From CATQHW01 sp965243545 (GTDB taxonomy: Bacteria > Spirochaetota > Spirochaetia > SZUA-6 > Bin103): DNA of 64,000 nt. A program made the translations under genes and the position numbers. This document shows positions 1-8,260 of this stretch, one piece after another. Below the pieces are notes generated by a model. It did not search any database. It was not told the origin of the DNA and saw only the letters and a program-made list of their open reading frames with translations. Where the stretch lies: the NCBI GenBank assembly GCA_965243545.1, contig OZ251573.1:620001-684000 (forward strand), read 5' to 3'. Positions within the stretch are counted from its first letter, which is position 1; each line of letters begins with the position of its first letter.

Positions 1-964
1 CGGTCTCCGTGATGAACTTGCGCTTCTCCCACAGCATCTTCTGAAAGCTCTCGATCTGATCCAGGAAGTCGATGATGCGGCCGCCGACCGCCTTGATGGC
101 GCGCATGACGCGGAACCAGCCGTCGGCCAAGTCCTCGCCCGCAGTCTCCATCTCGTCGAGATCGAGCACTTCGTTCTTGAGATAGAAGTCGAGCTCCCCG
201 GCAAGGAAGCCCCGCAGGTTCTTGTGGATGAAGAAGTCGGAGGCGTTGCGCCGCGTGTAGCGGCGCAGGTGGTACTCCAGCAGGCGCTCGGCGGTGAGCG
301 TCGCGGCAGCCGTGGCCGCGCCGGCACCGCGCAGCCGCTGCGGAATCTCGCTCACGGCGACACCGTTGATCGCTTCCTGCTGCGCCGTGCGGCCGTAGGC
401 GTGCTCCTCCCGGCGGGTCAGCGGCCGGTACTCGAACGGGATGAGCACGCGGCCCGCTTCCGCATCGCAGGTGATCGCGCCGTATTGCGGCAGGAAGAAC
501 CGCTTGTCGCCCTTGACGTCGTTCTGCTCCACGTCCGCGTCCCGCACCGTGAAGCGTACGGTAACGCCGCTCCGCGTGAAGGTGTAATCGCGAAAGTGCT
601 CGTCGGACTTGACGTAGTACTGGTCGCCGTTTGCCCAGTGCAGATACACCTCCTCGCCGTTGTAAGGAATGGCGTAGCGCTGCCGCTTCGAATAGCGCCG
701 CTTCGAGATGAAGTCCCCGTCCTGATAGTAGCGGCTGAAGAAGGCAAACAGATGGTTGTAGACGGCAGCTTCTTTCGCTTCCGGGCTGCCGCCGCAGGTG
801 CGCAACTCCTCCGCGACGGCGCGCGGCAGCGCTTCCGTGATGAACGCCTCGATCACGTCACGCTTGTAGTTCATGACCCGGTAGATGCCGAAGTCCAAGT
901 CGGCGCAGTCGAACTGAAACAGCTCGCGCAGCAGATGCTGGAATTTTTCGCTTGCGGAGCTCAT
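1..964 (-). CDS. Site-specific DNA-methyltransferase, type III Mod-like (N-terminal part, runs off window)
   Basis: The minus-strand frame is open from the ATG at 964 to the window edge (about 321 codons) with no stop. It begins MSSASEKFQHLLRELFQFD and continues with the sequence DFGIYRVMNYKR. That opening is typical of large adenine-specific methyltransferases related to type III Mod subunits, which methylate adenine in a short DNA target. The catalytic D/NPPY and SAM motifs lie further downstream and are outside the window, so activity cannot be judged. It starts 29 bp after the stop of the upstream binding-protein gene, and no clear Shine-Dalgarno is visible. A restriction subunit, helicase or defence partner would be expected beyond position 1. 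The family call is fairly sure; the type III assignment is inference. Confidence 0.72.
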   Translation of the reverse strand, partial: MSSASEKFQHLLRELFQFDCADLDFGIYRVMNYKRDVIEAFITEALPRAVAEELRTCGGSPEAKEAAVYNHLFAFFSRYYQDGDFISKRRYSKRQRYAIPYNGEEVYLHWANGDQYYVKSDEHFRDYTFTRSGVTVRFTVRDADVEQNDVKGDKRFFLPQYGAITCDAEAGRVLIPFEYRPLTRREEHAYGRTAQQEAINGVAVSEIPQRLRGAGAATAAATLTAERLLEYHLRRYTRRNASDFFIHKNLRGFLAGELDFYLKNEVLDLDEMETAGEDLADGWFRVMRAIKAVGGRIIDFLDQIESFQKMLWEKRKFITET

Positions 965-993
965 GGCAACGCGGAACACCCGCGGCGGCGCGC

Positions 994-2265
994 CTACTGG
1001 TAGCCGATCGGTACGACGTCCAGGTCTTCGATCCGGCCGTCGGCGGTGAAGCGCCACACGCCGACGTGGCCCCGGCGCAGGTCGCCGTTGGCATCCCAGT
1101 CGAGCGTGGCCGCGGCGCCGGCATAGTCGACCGTCCCGCCGGCGGCCAGGATGCGCAGGGCGCTGGCGACCCCGTCCGCGCCGGCGGTCGCCGGCGTGCC
1201 GGGGCCGCTGCCGACGGCGCGCAGCCGGTCGCGGATCGCCGCCCCGTCGGTGCTGCCGGCCGCCTGCGCGGCCAGCCCCAGGGCGATGGCGGCGTCGTAT
1301 ATCTCCTTGACGTAGGCGAGCACCGGGAGCTCGCCGTACCGCTGCCGAAAGGCGTCCTCCCACGCGGCCGAGGCGGCGCTGCCCGGATCGGTCGCGGCGC
1401 TCACCCCGTAGGCGCCGGCGACGTGCTCGGCCCCGACCTCCTGCGGCACCTCCAGGTCCTTGAGCGCGTCACTGAAAATGAACCGTTCGTAGAGACCCTG
1501 CTCGACCGCCTCCCGCACGATGATCACCCCTTCGGACGCGAAGGTGACCACGACCAGCGCCTGCGCGCCGGGGGCCGCGCTCTCATGCAGCTCGTCCAGA
1601 TAGGTCGGCTGCTCCGCGTCGATCGGGACGATCATGATCTGGGCGCCGTTGCCGACCAGGACCCCGCGCTCCAACCCGGACACTTCCGTTCCGGTCCAGG
1701 CGGCGGCGAAGGCTGCGGCCATCCCCCGCCCCCACGGGTCGTCGCGGTAGATCAGGGCGACGTTGTCGAACCCGCGATCGCGGGTGACGCGCGCCAGGAC
1801 CGGACCCTGCGCGCTGTCGGACACGGCGGTGCGGAACAGGAAGTCACGGTCGTCGACGGTCGTCACCTGCGGCGAAGTGGCCGACGGGCTGATGGTCGGC
1901 ACGCCGGCCGGGCCGGTCACCTGCTCCGCGACCGGGATGGACGTGCCGCTGGTGCCGGGGCCGACCAGCACGTGAACGCCCTCCTCCCGGACCAAGCGGC
2001 GCGCTTCCGCCACCGCCGCGGCCGGCTCCGCCGTGGCATTGCCGACGACCACCCGTACCGGTTGCCCGAACACGCCGCCGCCGGCGTTGAGATGCTCGAC
2101 CGCCAGATCGAAGGACATGCGCATATCCCGGTCGCCGTCCCCTTCGAAGTTGAGCAGCAACCCCATCCGCAACGGCCCCGGCGATTCCTGGCCGTACGCG
2201 CCGGCCACGCCGGCGAACAGCAGGGCCGCCAGCAGCAGGCCGGCCATGCTCGCCCGATTCCTCAT
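994..2265 (-). CDS. ABC transporter substrate-binding protein, branched-chain amino acid (LivJ-like) family
   Basis: This 423-residue protein has an N-terminal signal peptide (hydrophobic run MAGLLLAALLFAGVAGAYG, cleavage near residue 26). A periplasmic type-I binding fold of the Peripla_BP_6 kind follows, with the characteristic start LRMGLLLNFEGDGDRDM and the motif VLVGPGTSGTSIPVAE. Such proteins capture amino acids, amides or small organic acids and hand them to a LivHMGF-type ABC importer. No permease or ATPase of that kind is nearby, so it is an orphan here. The start is the ATG at 2265, preceded by GGGAGGGTGAG about 6 nt upstream. The open frame extends much further upstream, but that extension overlaps the divergent dehydrogenase gene and looks like codon-phase shadow. 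Confidence 0.82.
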   Translation of the reverse strand: MRNRASMAGLLLAALLFAGVAGAYGQESPGPLRMGLLLNFEGDGDRDMRMSFDLAVEHLNAGGGVFGQPVRVVVGNATAEPAAAVAEARRLVREEGVHVLVGPGTSGTSIPVAEQVTGPAGVPTISPSATSPQVTTVDDRDFLFRTAVSDSAQGPVLARVTRDRGFDNVALIYRDDPWGRGMAAAFAAAWTGTEVSGLERGVLVGNGAQIMIVPIDAEQPTYLDELHESAAPGAQALVVVTFASEGVIIVREAVEQGLYERFIFSDALKDLEVPQEVGAEHVAGAYGVSAATDPGSAASAAWEDAFRQRYGELPVLAYVKEIYDAAIALGLAAQAAGSTDGAAIRDRLRAVGSGPGTPATAGADGVASALRILAAGGTVDYAGAAATLDWDANGDLRRGHVGVWRFTADGRIEDLDVVPIGYQ

Positions 2266-2373
2266 CGCTCTCACCCTCCCGGTACGTGCCACGTCCGCGC
2301 GCATGGGCAGTTCCGCGTCCGCCAAGCACGTCCGCGCAGTGTAGCCGTTCCTGCGCCGCCGCCCATCATCGGC

Positions 2374-2379
2374 TATGAT
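2374..2379 (+). promoter_or_regulatory. Putative -10 box (TATGAT) for a leaderless transcript
   Basis: TATGAT ends 12 nt before the ATG of the dehydrogenase gene, and that ATG has no Shine-Dalgarno. It sits in the 126-bp divergent intergenic region. No convincing -35 hexamer is seen. It is one of seven similar arrangements in the window. Confidence 0.4.
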
Positions 2380-2391
2380 CGCCGTCCGGTC

Positions 2392-3468
2392 ATGCCGCGC
2401 GCACTCGTAGCCACCGCCCCGCGTACGCCCGCTCTGGTGGAGTATCGGGAACCGGACCTCGGCGCCGGCCAGGTGCGCCTGCGTAGCGTCCTTTCGGTCG
2501 TCAAGCACGGCACCGAGTTGCGCGCGTTCCGGGCCGACACCCGCGACGCGACCGCGCCGTTCGACCGCGAGTTGGGCCTGCATCTGCCCGGCGAACGGCG
2601 CGGCGCGTTTCCGCATCCGCTCGGCAACCAGGGGGTGGCGCTGGTGGTGGAGGCCGGCCGGGAGGCGGCGCGCTTCCGGCCGGGCGACATCGTCTTCGGC
2701 CCGCTGCCGATCCGGCAGACGCACACCGTCGCTCAGGAGCAGGTGCAGCCGGCGCCGGCCGGGGCGGACCCGGCGGCGCTCCTCTGTAGGGACCCTGCCT
2801 CGGTGGCGCTCTGCGGCATCCATGACGCGGGCATTCGCGTCGGCGACCGGGTGTTGGTCACCGGTCTGGGCGCGATCGGGCTGATGGCCGCGCAGCTCGC
2901 CCGCCTGCAGGGCGCGCGCTGGGTTGGGTGTTCCGATCCGTTCGCCAAGCGGCGGGCGCTGGCGGCGGCGCACGGAGCCGATCTGGTAGTCGATCCCGCC
3001 GGCGGTGATGCGGGACTGATCGTCAAGCGGTGCACCGGCGGCCGGGGCGTGGACGTGAGTATCGAGGCGTCCGGCAGCTACGCCGGCCTGCATGACGCCC
3101 TGCGGGCGACCGCGTACGGCGGCGTGGTCGCCTCCATAGCTTACTACACCGGCACCGCCGACGCCCTGCACCTGCAGGGCGAGTGGCACCGCAACCAGCT
3201 CACCCTGATCTCCAGCCGCAACGTCAACGCACCGTTGCGGGCGCATCCGCGCTGGACCGCCGAGCGGCTGCACCGGGAGGCGGTCGATCTCCTGACCGCC
3301 GGCCGGCTGCGCGCCGACGGCGTGCTCGACCCGATCGTGCCGTTCGAGCGGAGCGCGGACGCCTATCGGGAAATCGACCGGAACCCCGGCGCCGGCATCA
3401 AGCTGGCCGTCCGCTACGACGACGCCGGCGGCGCCGGAGCGTCCGTACCGCGGGCGCCTGTCGCGTAA
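2392..3468 (+). CDS. Zinc-type alcohol dehydrogenase-like (MDR family) oxidoreductase
   Basis: This 358-residue medium-chain dehydrogenase/reductase has an N-terminal GroES-like half. Its segment VVKHGTELRAFRAD resembles the substrate-side loop of BchC/sorbitol-dehydrogenase-like members. A Rossmann half follows, with the nucleotide-binding stretch VTGLGAIGLMAAQLA. It probably oxidises or reduces a sugar alcohol or related carbonyl with NAD(P); the substrate cannot be read from sequence. The canonical structural-zinc cysteine cluster is not evident. The ATG at 2392 is chosen because the upstream part of the open frame is antisense to the binding-protein gene and low in conserved features. The gene stands alone on the plus strand, between a divergent binding protein and a convergent sulfatase 21 bp away. 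Confidence 0.72.
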   Translation: MPRALVATAPRTPALVEYREPDLGAGQVRLRSVLSVVKHGTELRAFRADTRDATAPFDRELGLHLPGERRGAFPHPLGNQGVALVVEAGREAARFRPGDIVFGPLPIRQTHTVAQEQVQPAPAGADPAALLCRDPASVALCGIHDAGIRVGDRVLVTGLGAIGLMAAQLARLQGARWVGCSDPFAKRRALAAAHGADLVVDPAGGDAGLIVKRCTGGRGVDVSIEASGSYAGLHDALRATAYGGVVASIAYYTGTADALHLQGEWHRNQLTLISSRNVNAPLRAHPRWTAERLHREAVDLLTAGRLRADGVLDPIVPFERSADAYREIDRNPGAGIKLAVRYDDAGGAGASVPRAPVA

Positions 3469-3489
3469 CGTGGTGGGGTCACGGTCGGC

Positions 3490-4893
3490 TCAGCCGGGCG
3501 GGCGCAGTTCCTCCAGGTCGGCCGGCTCCGGAGCGATCTGTTCCGAGCGGAGCCGTTCGGGGGCCGGCTCAATGACCGGCTCCGCGCCCTCCACGCCGCG
3601 GATGCAGCCGAGCAGGCGCTGCCGCAGCAGGGCGGCCACCTCGGCGTGCCGGGGGTTGCCGGCCAGGTTGCGGAGCTCGTACCGGTCGGCGCGCAGGTCG
3701 TAGAGAAACTCCTCGACGTAGCGGTCGGCGGCCGGCGCCTCACTTCCGTCCAGCCCCGGCGCGCTCACCGCATACTTCCAGCGCCTGGTGCGTAGCGCGC
3801 GTCCCACCTGCGACTCCGAAATCTGCACGAAGACCTGATCCGGCCACGCCGCATCCGCGGCGCGCCCGCCGGCCAGCGGCAGCGCCGAACGGCCCTGCAT
3901 GGCCGCCGGCGGCTCGATCCCGGCGGCGTCCAGCAGCGTCGGCGGCAGGTCGATCAGGCTGACCAGCTCCTCCACGCGGCCGCCGCCGTCGAAGCCGGGG
4001 CCGCCCAAGGCGGCCGGAATACGGATCGACGACTCGTGGCAGGAACGCTTGTACTCCCCATTGCGCGTCTTGAAGTGGTTGCCGTGATCGGAGGTGTAGA
4101 GCACGACCGTATCGTCGGCCATCCCCAGGCTGCGCAGCGCGTCGAGCACGCGGCCGAACGCCTCGTCCAGCCGTTTGACCATGCCGTAGTAGCCCGGCAG
4201 GTGCTGCTGCGCCGAGCCGCCCAGCGCGGCCAGGTCGGGCGGCGTCCAGGCCCCGGTGTACCGCTCCTGGTACCCGTCGGGGGCGGGATAATCGTCGCGG
4301 TGGTTCTGATGGTGCGGCTCGATGAAGGAGAGGAACAGCAGGAACGGCCGGTCGCGCGGCCCGCCGTCGCGGCCGTCCAGGTAGCGGATGGCGGCGTCGG
4401 TCAGCGCGTCGACCCGGTAGCCGGGCAACTCCACCGGCCGTTCGTCGCCGTCGTACAGCGTCGTCCGGTAGGCGTCGGAAGTGAACTCCAGGACGTTGGA
4501 GGCGAGCCAGTAGCCGTACCGGCCGCGGTGCGCAGGCGCCACCGGGCCGATCCGGCCGCGCGGCCCCAGGTGCCACTTGCCGATATAGGCGGTCGCGTAG
4601 CCGGCGGCGTGGAAGTGATCCGGCAGCGTCGGCAGCGCCGGGTCCAGGGGAATGGCGTTGCGGAACACGCCGGTCTGCGTGGCGTAGCGGCCGGTCTGCA
4701 GGCACGCGCGCGCCGGCCCGCACACCGGCTGGCAGGTGAAGGCGTTGGCCAGGTGCGTGCCGCGCGCGGCGAACCGGTCGAAGTTGGGCGTCAAGCCGGC
4801 CGGATTGCCGTGGATGCCGGCCGTGTCCCAGCGCTGCTGATCGGTGAAGAAGACGACGACGTTGGGGCGCGCGCGGCCGGCGGAATCGCTCAC
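3490..4893 (-). CDS. Sulfatase (formylglycine-dependent, arylsulfatase superfamily)
   Basis: This 467-residue sulfatase hydrolyses sulfate esters, probably on carbohydrates given the surroundings. Near the N terminus NVVVFFTDQQRWDT supplies the metal-binding Asp18. The CxPxR motif is C58-G-P-A-R62, followed by ACLQTGRY; Cys58 should be converted to formylglycine by a maturation enzyme not seen in this window. Later sulfatase landmarks are YIGKWHLGP and VVLYTSDHGNHF (metal ligands D and H). No signal peptide is visible, so it is predicted cytoplasmic unless the start is further upstream. The GTG start at 4893 lies one nucleotide after the TAG of the OppDF fusion gene, which implies translational coupling. 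Upstream in-frame residues are arginine-rich antisense of the ABC gene and were discarded. Confidence 0.88.
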   Translation of the reverse strand: MSDSAGRARPNVVVFFTDQQRWDTAGIHGNPAGLTPNFDRFAARGTHLANAFTCQPVCGPARACLQTGRYATQTGVFRNAIPLDPALPTLPDHFHAAGYATAYIGKWHLGPRGRIGPVAPAHRGRYGYWLASNVLEFTSDAYRTTLYDGDERPVELPGYRVDALTDAAIRYLDGRDGGPRDRPFLLFLSFIEPHHQNHRDDYPAPDGYQERYTGAWTPPDLAALGGSAQQHLPGYYGMVKRLDEAFGRVLDALRSLGMADDTVVLYTSDHGNHFKTRNGEYKRSCHESSIRIPAALGGPGFDGGGRVEELVSLIDLPPTLLDAAGIEPPAAMQGRSALPLAGGRAADAAWPDQVFVQISESQVGRALRTRRWKYAVSAPGLDGSEAPAADRYVEEFLYDLRADRYELRNLAGNPRHAEVAALLRQRLLGCIRGVEGAEPVIEPAPERLRSEQIAPEPADLEELRPPG

Positions 4894-4894
4894 G

Positions 4895-7096
4895 CTACCA
4901 GCGCACGCCGCGCAGCTCCAGCTCCTCGGCGCGCAGGCAGGCGACGGTGTGGTCACCGCCGTCTTCGAGCGGCTGCAGCTCCGGCGCCTCGGTCTTGCAC
5001 CGCTCCTCCGCATAGGGGCAGCGAGTGTGGAACGGGCAGCCGGCCGGCGCGTCGGCGGGGTCCGGCACGTCGCCCTCCAGGATGATGCGGTCCATCTTGG
5101 CACGCGGGTTGGGCACCGGCGCGGCCGACAGCAGCGCCTCCGTATACGGGTGCAGCGGTTCGCGGAAGATCGCCTCCGTGGTGCCCATCTCCACGATGCG
5201 GCCCAGGTACATCACCCCGCAGCGGTCGCTGAAGTGGCGGACGATGCCGAGCTCGTGGGTGATGAAGAGATAGGAGAGGCCGTGCTCGTCCTGCAGCTGC
5301 TGCATGAGGTTGAGGATCTGCGCCTTGACCGAAACGTCGAGCGCCGAGGTCGGTTCGTCGGCCAGCAGCAGGCGCGGGTTCATGGCCAGCGCGCGCGCCA
5401 GCCCGATGCGCTGCCGCTGCCCGCCGGAAAAGGCGTGCGGGTAGCGGCCCATGTGCCGGGCGTCGAGCCCCACGTCCTCCAGCAGCTCCCCGACCCGCTC
5501 GCGGAGCGCATCGCCGTCGGCCACGCCGAAGTTGCGCAACGGCTCGCCGACGATGTCGACGACCGTAAAGCGGGGATTGAGCGACTGGAACGGGTCCTGA
5601 AACAGCATCCGCACCTGCTGGCGCAGCAGGTTGAGCTGGTCCCGGTCGACGTCTGTGACGTCGAGGACGGCGCCGTCGCGCGCGCGGAAGCGGACGGCGC
5701 CGCCGGTGGGATCGACCGCGCGCACGATGCTGCGCGCCGTGGTCGACTTGCCGCAGCCGCTTTCGCCGACCAGGCTCACCGTTTCGCGTTCGCTGATCTC
5801 GAAGCTGATGCCGTCAACGGCCTTGATCCAGCCGGTATGCCGGCGGAAGAACCCCTTGCGGATCGGGAACCAGGTGCGCAGGTCGTCGATGGAGAGCACC
5901 GGCGCGCGGCCGGCGGCGCGCGGCCGCGGCGCGGTCCGCCCGCCGGCAGACCCGTCTGCGCCGTCACCCTCCTGCGCGGCGCCGGCCGTTGGCCGGCCGG
6001 CCGGTTGCCCGGCGGCGCGCCGGTGGCGGCCGACCGATCCGCCGGAGGCGGCCGGCTCGTCCACCACGCCGCTGTCCGGCTCCGCTCCGAGCTCGATCTC
6101 TTCCGAGTGGAGGAAGCAGCGGACGACGTGGTCGGTCTCCAGCTCCACCAGCGCCGGAACGTTGCGGTCGCACACCCCTTCGATGAAGTGGTCGCACCGG
6201 TTACGGAAGGCGCAGCCGGTGGGGCGTGAGTACGGATCGGGGACCGTGCCGCGGATGCTGGCCAGCGCGCCGCGTTCGTGCTCGGCGCTCGGCAGCGATC
6301 CGATCAGCGCCTGCGTATACGGATGCTTGGGATTCTCGAACAGCCGCGTGACGGAGGTGCGCTCGACCACGCGGCCCAGGTACATGACCACCACCTCTTC
6401 GGCGATCTCGGCTATCACCGCCAGGTCGTGGGTGATGAACAGCACCGACATGTCGAAGCGCTGCTGTATGTCGCGCATCAGCGCCAGCACCTGCGCCTGG
6501 ATGGTGACGTCGATGGCGGTGGTCGGCTCGTCGGCGATCAGCAGGCGGGGATGGTTGATGAGCGCCATGGCGATCATCACCCGCTGCCGCATGCCGCCGG
6601 AGAAGTTGAAGATGTAGGAGTCGAGGCGGGTTTCGGCGCGCGGGATACCGACGTCGCCGAGCATCTTGACGGCGATGTCGTTGGCCTGCTCCTTGGACAG
6701 CTCCGGGTGATGGACCTGCACCGCCTCGCGCAGCTGGTTGCCCACCGTGTGCAGCAGGCTGAGCGCCGCCATCGGTTCCTGGTGGATGTAGGCGATGGCG
6801 TTGCCGCGGATCTGCCGCAGCCGCTCCGCCTTGGGAAGGTAATCGGTGAGTACTTCCGGCGCGGCGCCGTTCGCGCCGTGCAGGATCACCTGCCCGCCCT
6901 CGATTTCGCCCGGCCACGTCTGAATCTGCAGGATCGACTGCGCCAGCACACTCTTGCCGCAACCGCTCTCCCCGACCAGGCCGACCGTCTTGCCCTTGTC
7001 GATCGACAGGGAGACCCCGTCCACGGCGCGGACCACGCCGGCCTTGGTGCGGAACCACGTGCGGAGGTCCTTGATTTCGAGGAGGGCTTCGGCCAC
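4895..7096 (-). CDS. Fused dipeptide/oligopeptide-type ABC transporter ATPase (OppD-OppF in one chain)
   Basis: This 733-residue protein holds two complete ABC ATPase domains. Domain 1 (about 1-325) has Walker A GESGCGKS (42-49), signature FSGGMRQR, Walker B LLIADEPTTAID and the Opp-type C-terminal segment with CAFRNRCDHF. An Ala/Gly/Arg-rich linker of about 75 residues follows. Domain 2 (about 400-733) has GESGCGKSTT, FSGGQRQR, LLLADEPTSALD and the matching tail CPFHTRCPYAEERC. OppD and OppF are normally separate subunits; fused forms exist but are less common. It should power an Opp/Dpp-type importer, yet no permease or binding protein of that class is adjacent. The start is GTG at 7096, with GGCGGGAGT upstream. 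The sulfatase follows after a 1-nt gap and Uma2 precedes by 18 nt. Confidence 0.9.
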   Translation of the reverse strand: MAEALLEIKDLRTWFRTKAGVVRAVDGVSLSIDKGKTVGLVGESGCGKSVLAQSILQIQTWPGEIEGGQVILHGANGAAPEVLTDYLPKAERLRQIRGNAIAYIHQEPMAALSLLHTVGNQLREAVQVHHPELSKEQANDIAVKMLGDVGIPRAETRLDSYIFNFSGGMRQRVMIAMALINHPRLLIADEPTTAIDVTIQAQVLALMRDIQQRFDMSVLFITHDLAVIAEIAEEVVVMYLGRVVERTSVTRLFENPKHPYTQALIGSLPSAEHERGALASIRGTVPDPYSRPTGCAFRNRCDHFIEGVCDRNVPALVELETDHVVRCFLHSEEIELGAEPDSGVVDEPAASGGSVGRHRRAAGQPAGRPTAGAAQEGDGADGSAGGRTAPRPRAAGRAPVLSIDDLRTWFPIRKGFFRRHTGWIKAVDGISFEISERETVSLVGESGCGKSTTARSIVRAVDPTGGAVRFRARDGAVLDVTDVDRDQLNLLRQQVRMLFQDPFQSLNPRFTVVDIVGEPLRNFGVADGDALRERVGELLEDVGLDARHMGRYPHAFSGGQRQRIGLARALAMNPRLLLADEPTSALDVSVKAQILNLMQQLQDEHGLSYLFITHELGIVRHFSDRCGVMYLGRIVEMGTTEAIFREPLHPYTEALLSAAPVPNPRAKMDRIILEGDVPDPADAPAGCPFHTRCPYAEERCKTEAPELQPLEDGGDHTVACLRAEELELRGVRW

Positions 7097-7114
7097 CGGC
7101 GGTACTCCCGCCGT

Positions 7115-7666
7115 TTACCAGACGCGGCGCAGGTCTACGGTCACGTCGATCGTCCCGGCCCGGAAGCGGATCGAGTCGGTGTACAGATCCGATTCGCCGT
7201 ACCGGTCACCGGCGAGCAGAAAGCGCTCGATGGTGTGGCGTTCCGGATTCACCAGCCAGTACTCCGGCACCGAGAATCGCTCGTAGAGCTTCCGCTTGAT
7301 CTCGCGGTCCTTCTTCGCGCTCGACGGGGAGATGATCTCGATCACCAGATCGGGCGGCCCCAGCACGCGCGACGGAGAGATCATCTGCGTGCGCTCCGCC
7401 CGGATCACGAAGATGTCCGGCACCACGACGTCGTGGTCGGAGAACTGCACGTCGGTCGGCGCGTTGAAGACGACGCCGGAACCGGTCAGCTCGATCGCCT
7501 CGTAGAGCAGAAACTGCAGGCGCCGCGAGACCGTCTGATGGTACGTGCTCGGAGACGGTGACATGTAGTGCTCTCCATCGATGATCTCGTGGATGTTGTT
7601 GTCGTCCGGGAGCAGCAGGTAGTCGTCGTACGTGAGCTTGACCGGCGACCGGGTAAGGACGGCCAT
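7115..7666 (-). CDS. Uma2 family (DUF820) PD-(D/E)XK nuclease-like protein
   Basis: This 183-residue Uma2 protein begins MAVLTRSPVKLTYDDYLLLPDD. Its core shows the family's restriction-endonuclease-like motif: PDIFVI, then DLVIEIISPSS, followed by the conserved KREIKR-type stretch and a WLVNPE segment (seen here as EYWLVNPERHTIERF). Members have the PD-(D/E)XK fold, but their biological role is unsettled. They are numerous in cyanobacteria and many uncultured bacteria. The ATG at 7666 was chosen as the first codon of the conserved domain; a longer frame exists upstream but is low in conservation. It is the first gene of the unit Uma2, OppDF, sulfatase. Confidence 0.85.
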   Translation of the reverse strand: MAVLTRSPVKLTYDDYLLLPDDNNIHEIIDGEHYMSPSPSTYHQTVSRRLQFLLYEAIELTGSGVVFNAPTDVQFSDHDVVVPDIFVIRAERTQMISPSRVLGPPDLVIEIISPSSAKKDREIKRKLYERFSVPEYWLVNPERHTIERFLLAGDRYGESDLYTDSIRFRAGTIDVTVDLRRVW

Positions 7667-7675
7667 CACCGTTCG

Positions 7676-7681
7676 ATCGTA
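7676..7681 (-). promoter_or_regulatory. Putative -10 box (TACGAT) upstream of uma2
   Basis: Read on the minus strand, TACGAT ends 9 nt before the ATG at 7666, and the gap holds no good Shine-Dalgarno. The arrangement fits leaderless or near-leaderless transcription. Confidence 0.35.
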
Positions 7682-7700
7682 GGCGAGTGCGGCGCGACCG

Positions 7701-8228
7701 TCAAGCCGCCGGCCGCCGATCCGCCGGTGTCCGTGGCGAGCGCCCACGGAGGTGACGGCCGAGCAGGAACGAGGCGGCGGCCGCCGCCATCAGCGCCGGC
7801 ACGGTGATGAGCGCCGGCGCCAGCCGGCCCGGCTCGACCTGCAGGGCGACCAGCAGCGCGAAGACCGCCTGCACCACGCTGCCGCCACCGAGCGCCGCGC
7901 CGAACGCCATGGCCGCCCGGGAGTAGACGGTGCCAGACCGGTGCGACCACACGTACCGGAACGAGACCCACACGGCGTAAGCCCAACCGCCGGCCAGGGC
8001 GATCATGATGAGCGAACCGGCCGCCGACCGGCGGGTCGCCCCGCGCGTGGCCGCCCCGCCGGCGGCATCGCCCGCCGACGCGACCGCGGCGGACACGACC
8101 GGGCCGACCATGTCGAACACCAGCACGCAGAAGTAGGTGACCGTCAGCGCGACCGCCGGCGCCAGGATGCGGCCGGCTATGCGCTCCGAGCGCGCCGCCG
8201 GCGCGGGCGGACGCGGAACCTCCTGCAC
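7701..8228 (-). CDS. Hypothetical multi-pass membrane protein
   Basis: This 175-residue protein has four likely transmembrane segments: roughly 22-46, 72-95, 103-128 and 136-157. A Pro/Arg-rich N terminus and a short Arg-rich tail flank them. No catalytic motif or known family is recognised. The start is a GTG at 8228; no better ATG lies near. It is the last gene of the minus-strand run that begins with lyase paralog A, 32 bp after the ABC-class ATPase gene, so it is probably co-transcribed with it. Function unknown. Confidence 0.5.
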   Translation of the reverse strand: MQEVPRPPAPAARSERIAGRILAPAVALTVTYFCVLVFDMVGPVVSAAVASAGDAAGGAATRGATRRSAAGSLIMIALAGGWAYAVWVSFRYVWSHRSGTVYSRAAMAFGAALGGGSVVQAVFALLVALQVEPGRLAPALITVPALMAAAAASFLLGRHLRGRSPRTPADRRPAA

Positions 8229-8260
8229 CGCGGCAGTCTACGCCGCCGGCCGCAGCCCGG

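Noticed and set aside
952..2391. N-terminal extension of the MDR dehydrogenase frame
   Set aside because: It is antisense to the binding-protein gene and has no conserved content; the family starts at ATG 2392.
2266..3273. Upstream extension of the binding-protein frame (759 codons in all)
   Set aside because: It overlaps the dehydrogenase on the other strand. A signal peptide and a Shine-Dalgarno fix the start at 2265.
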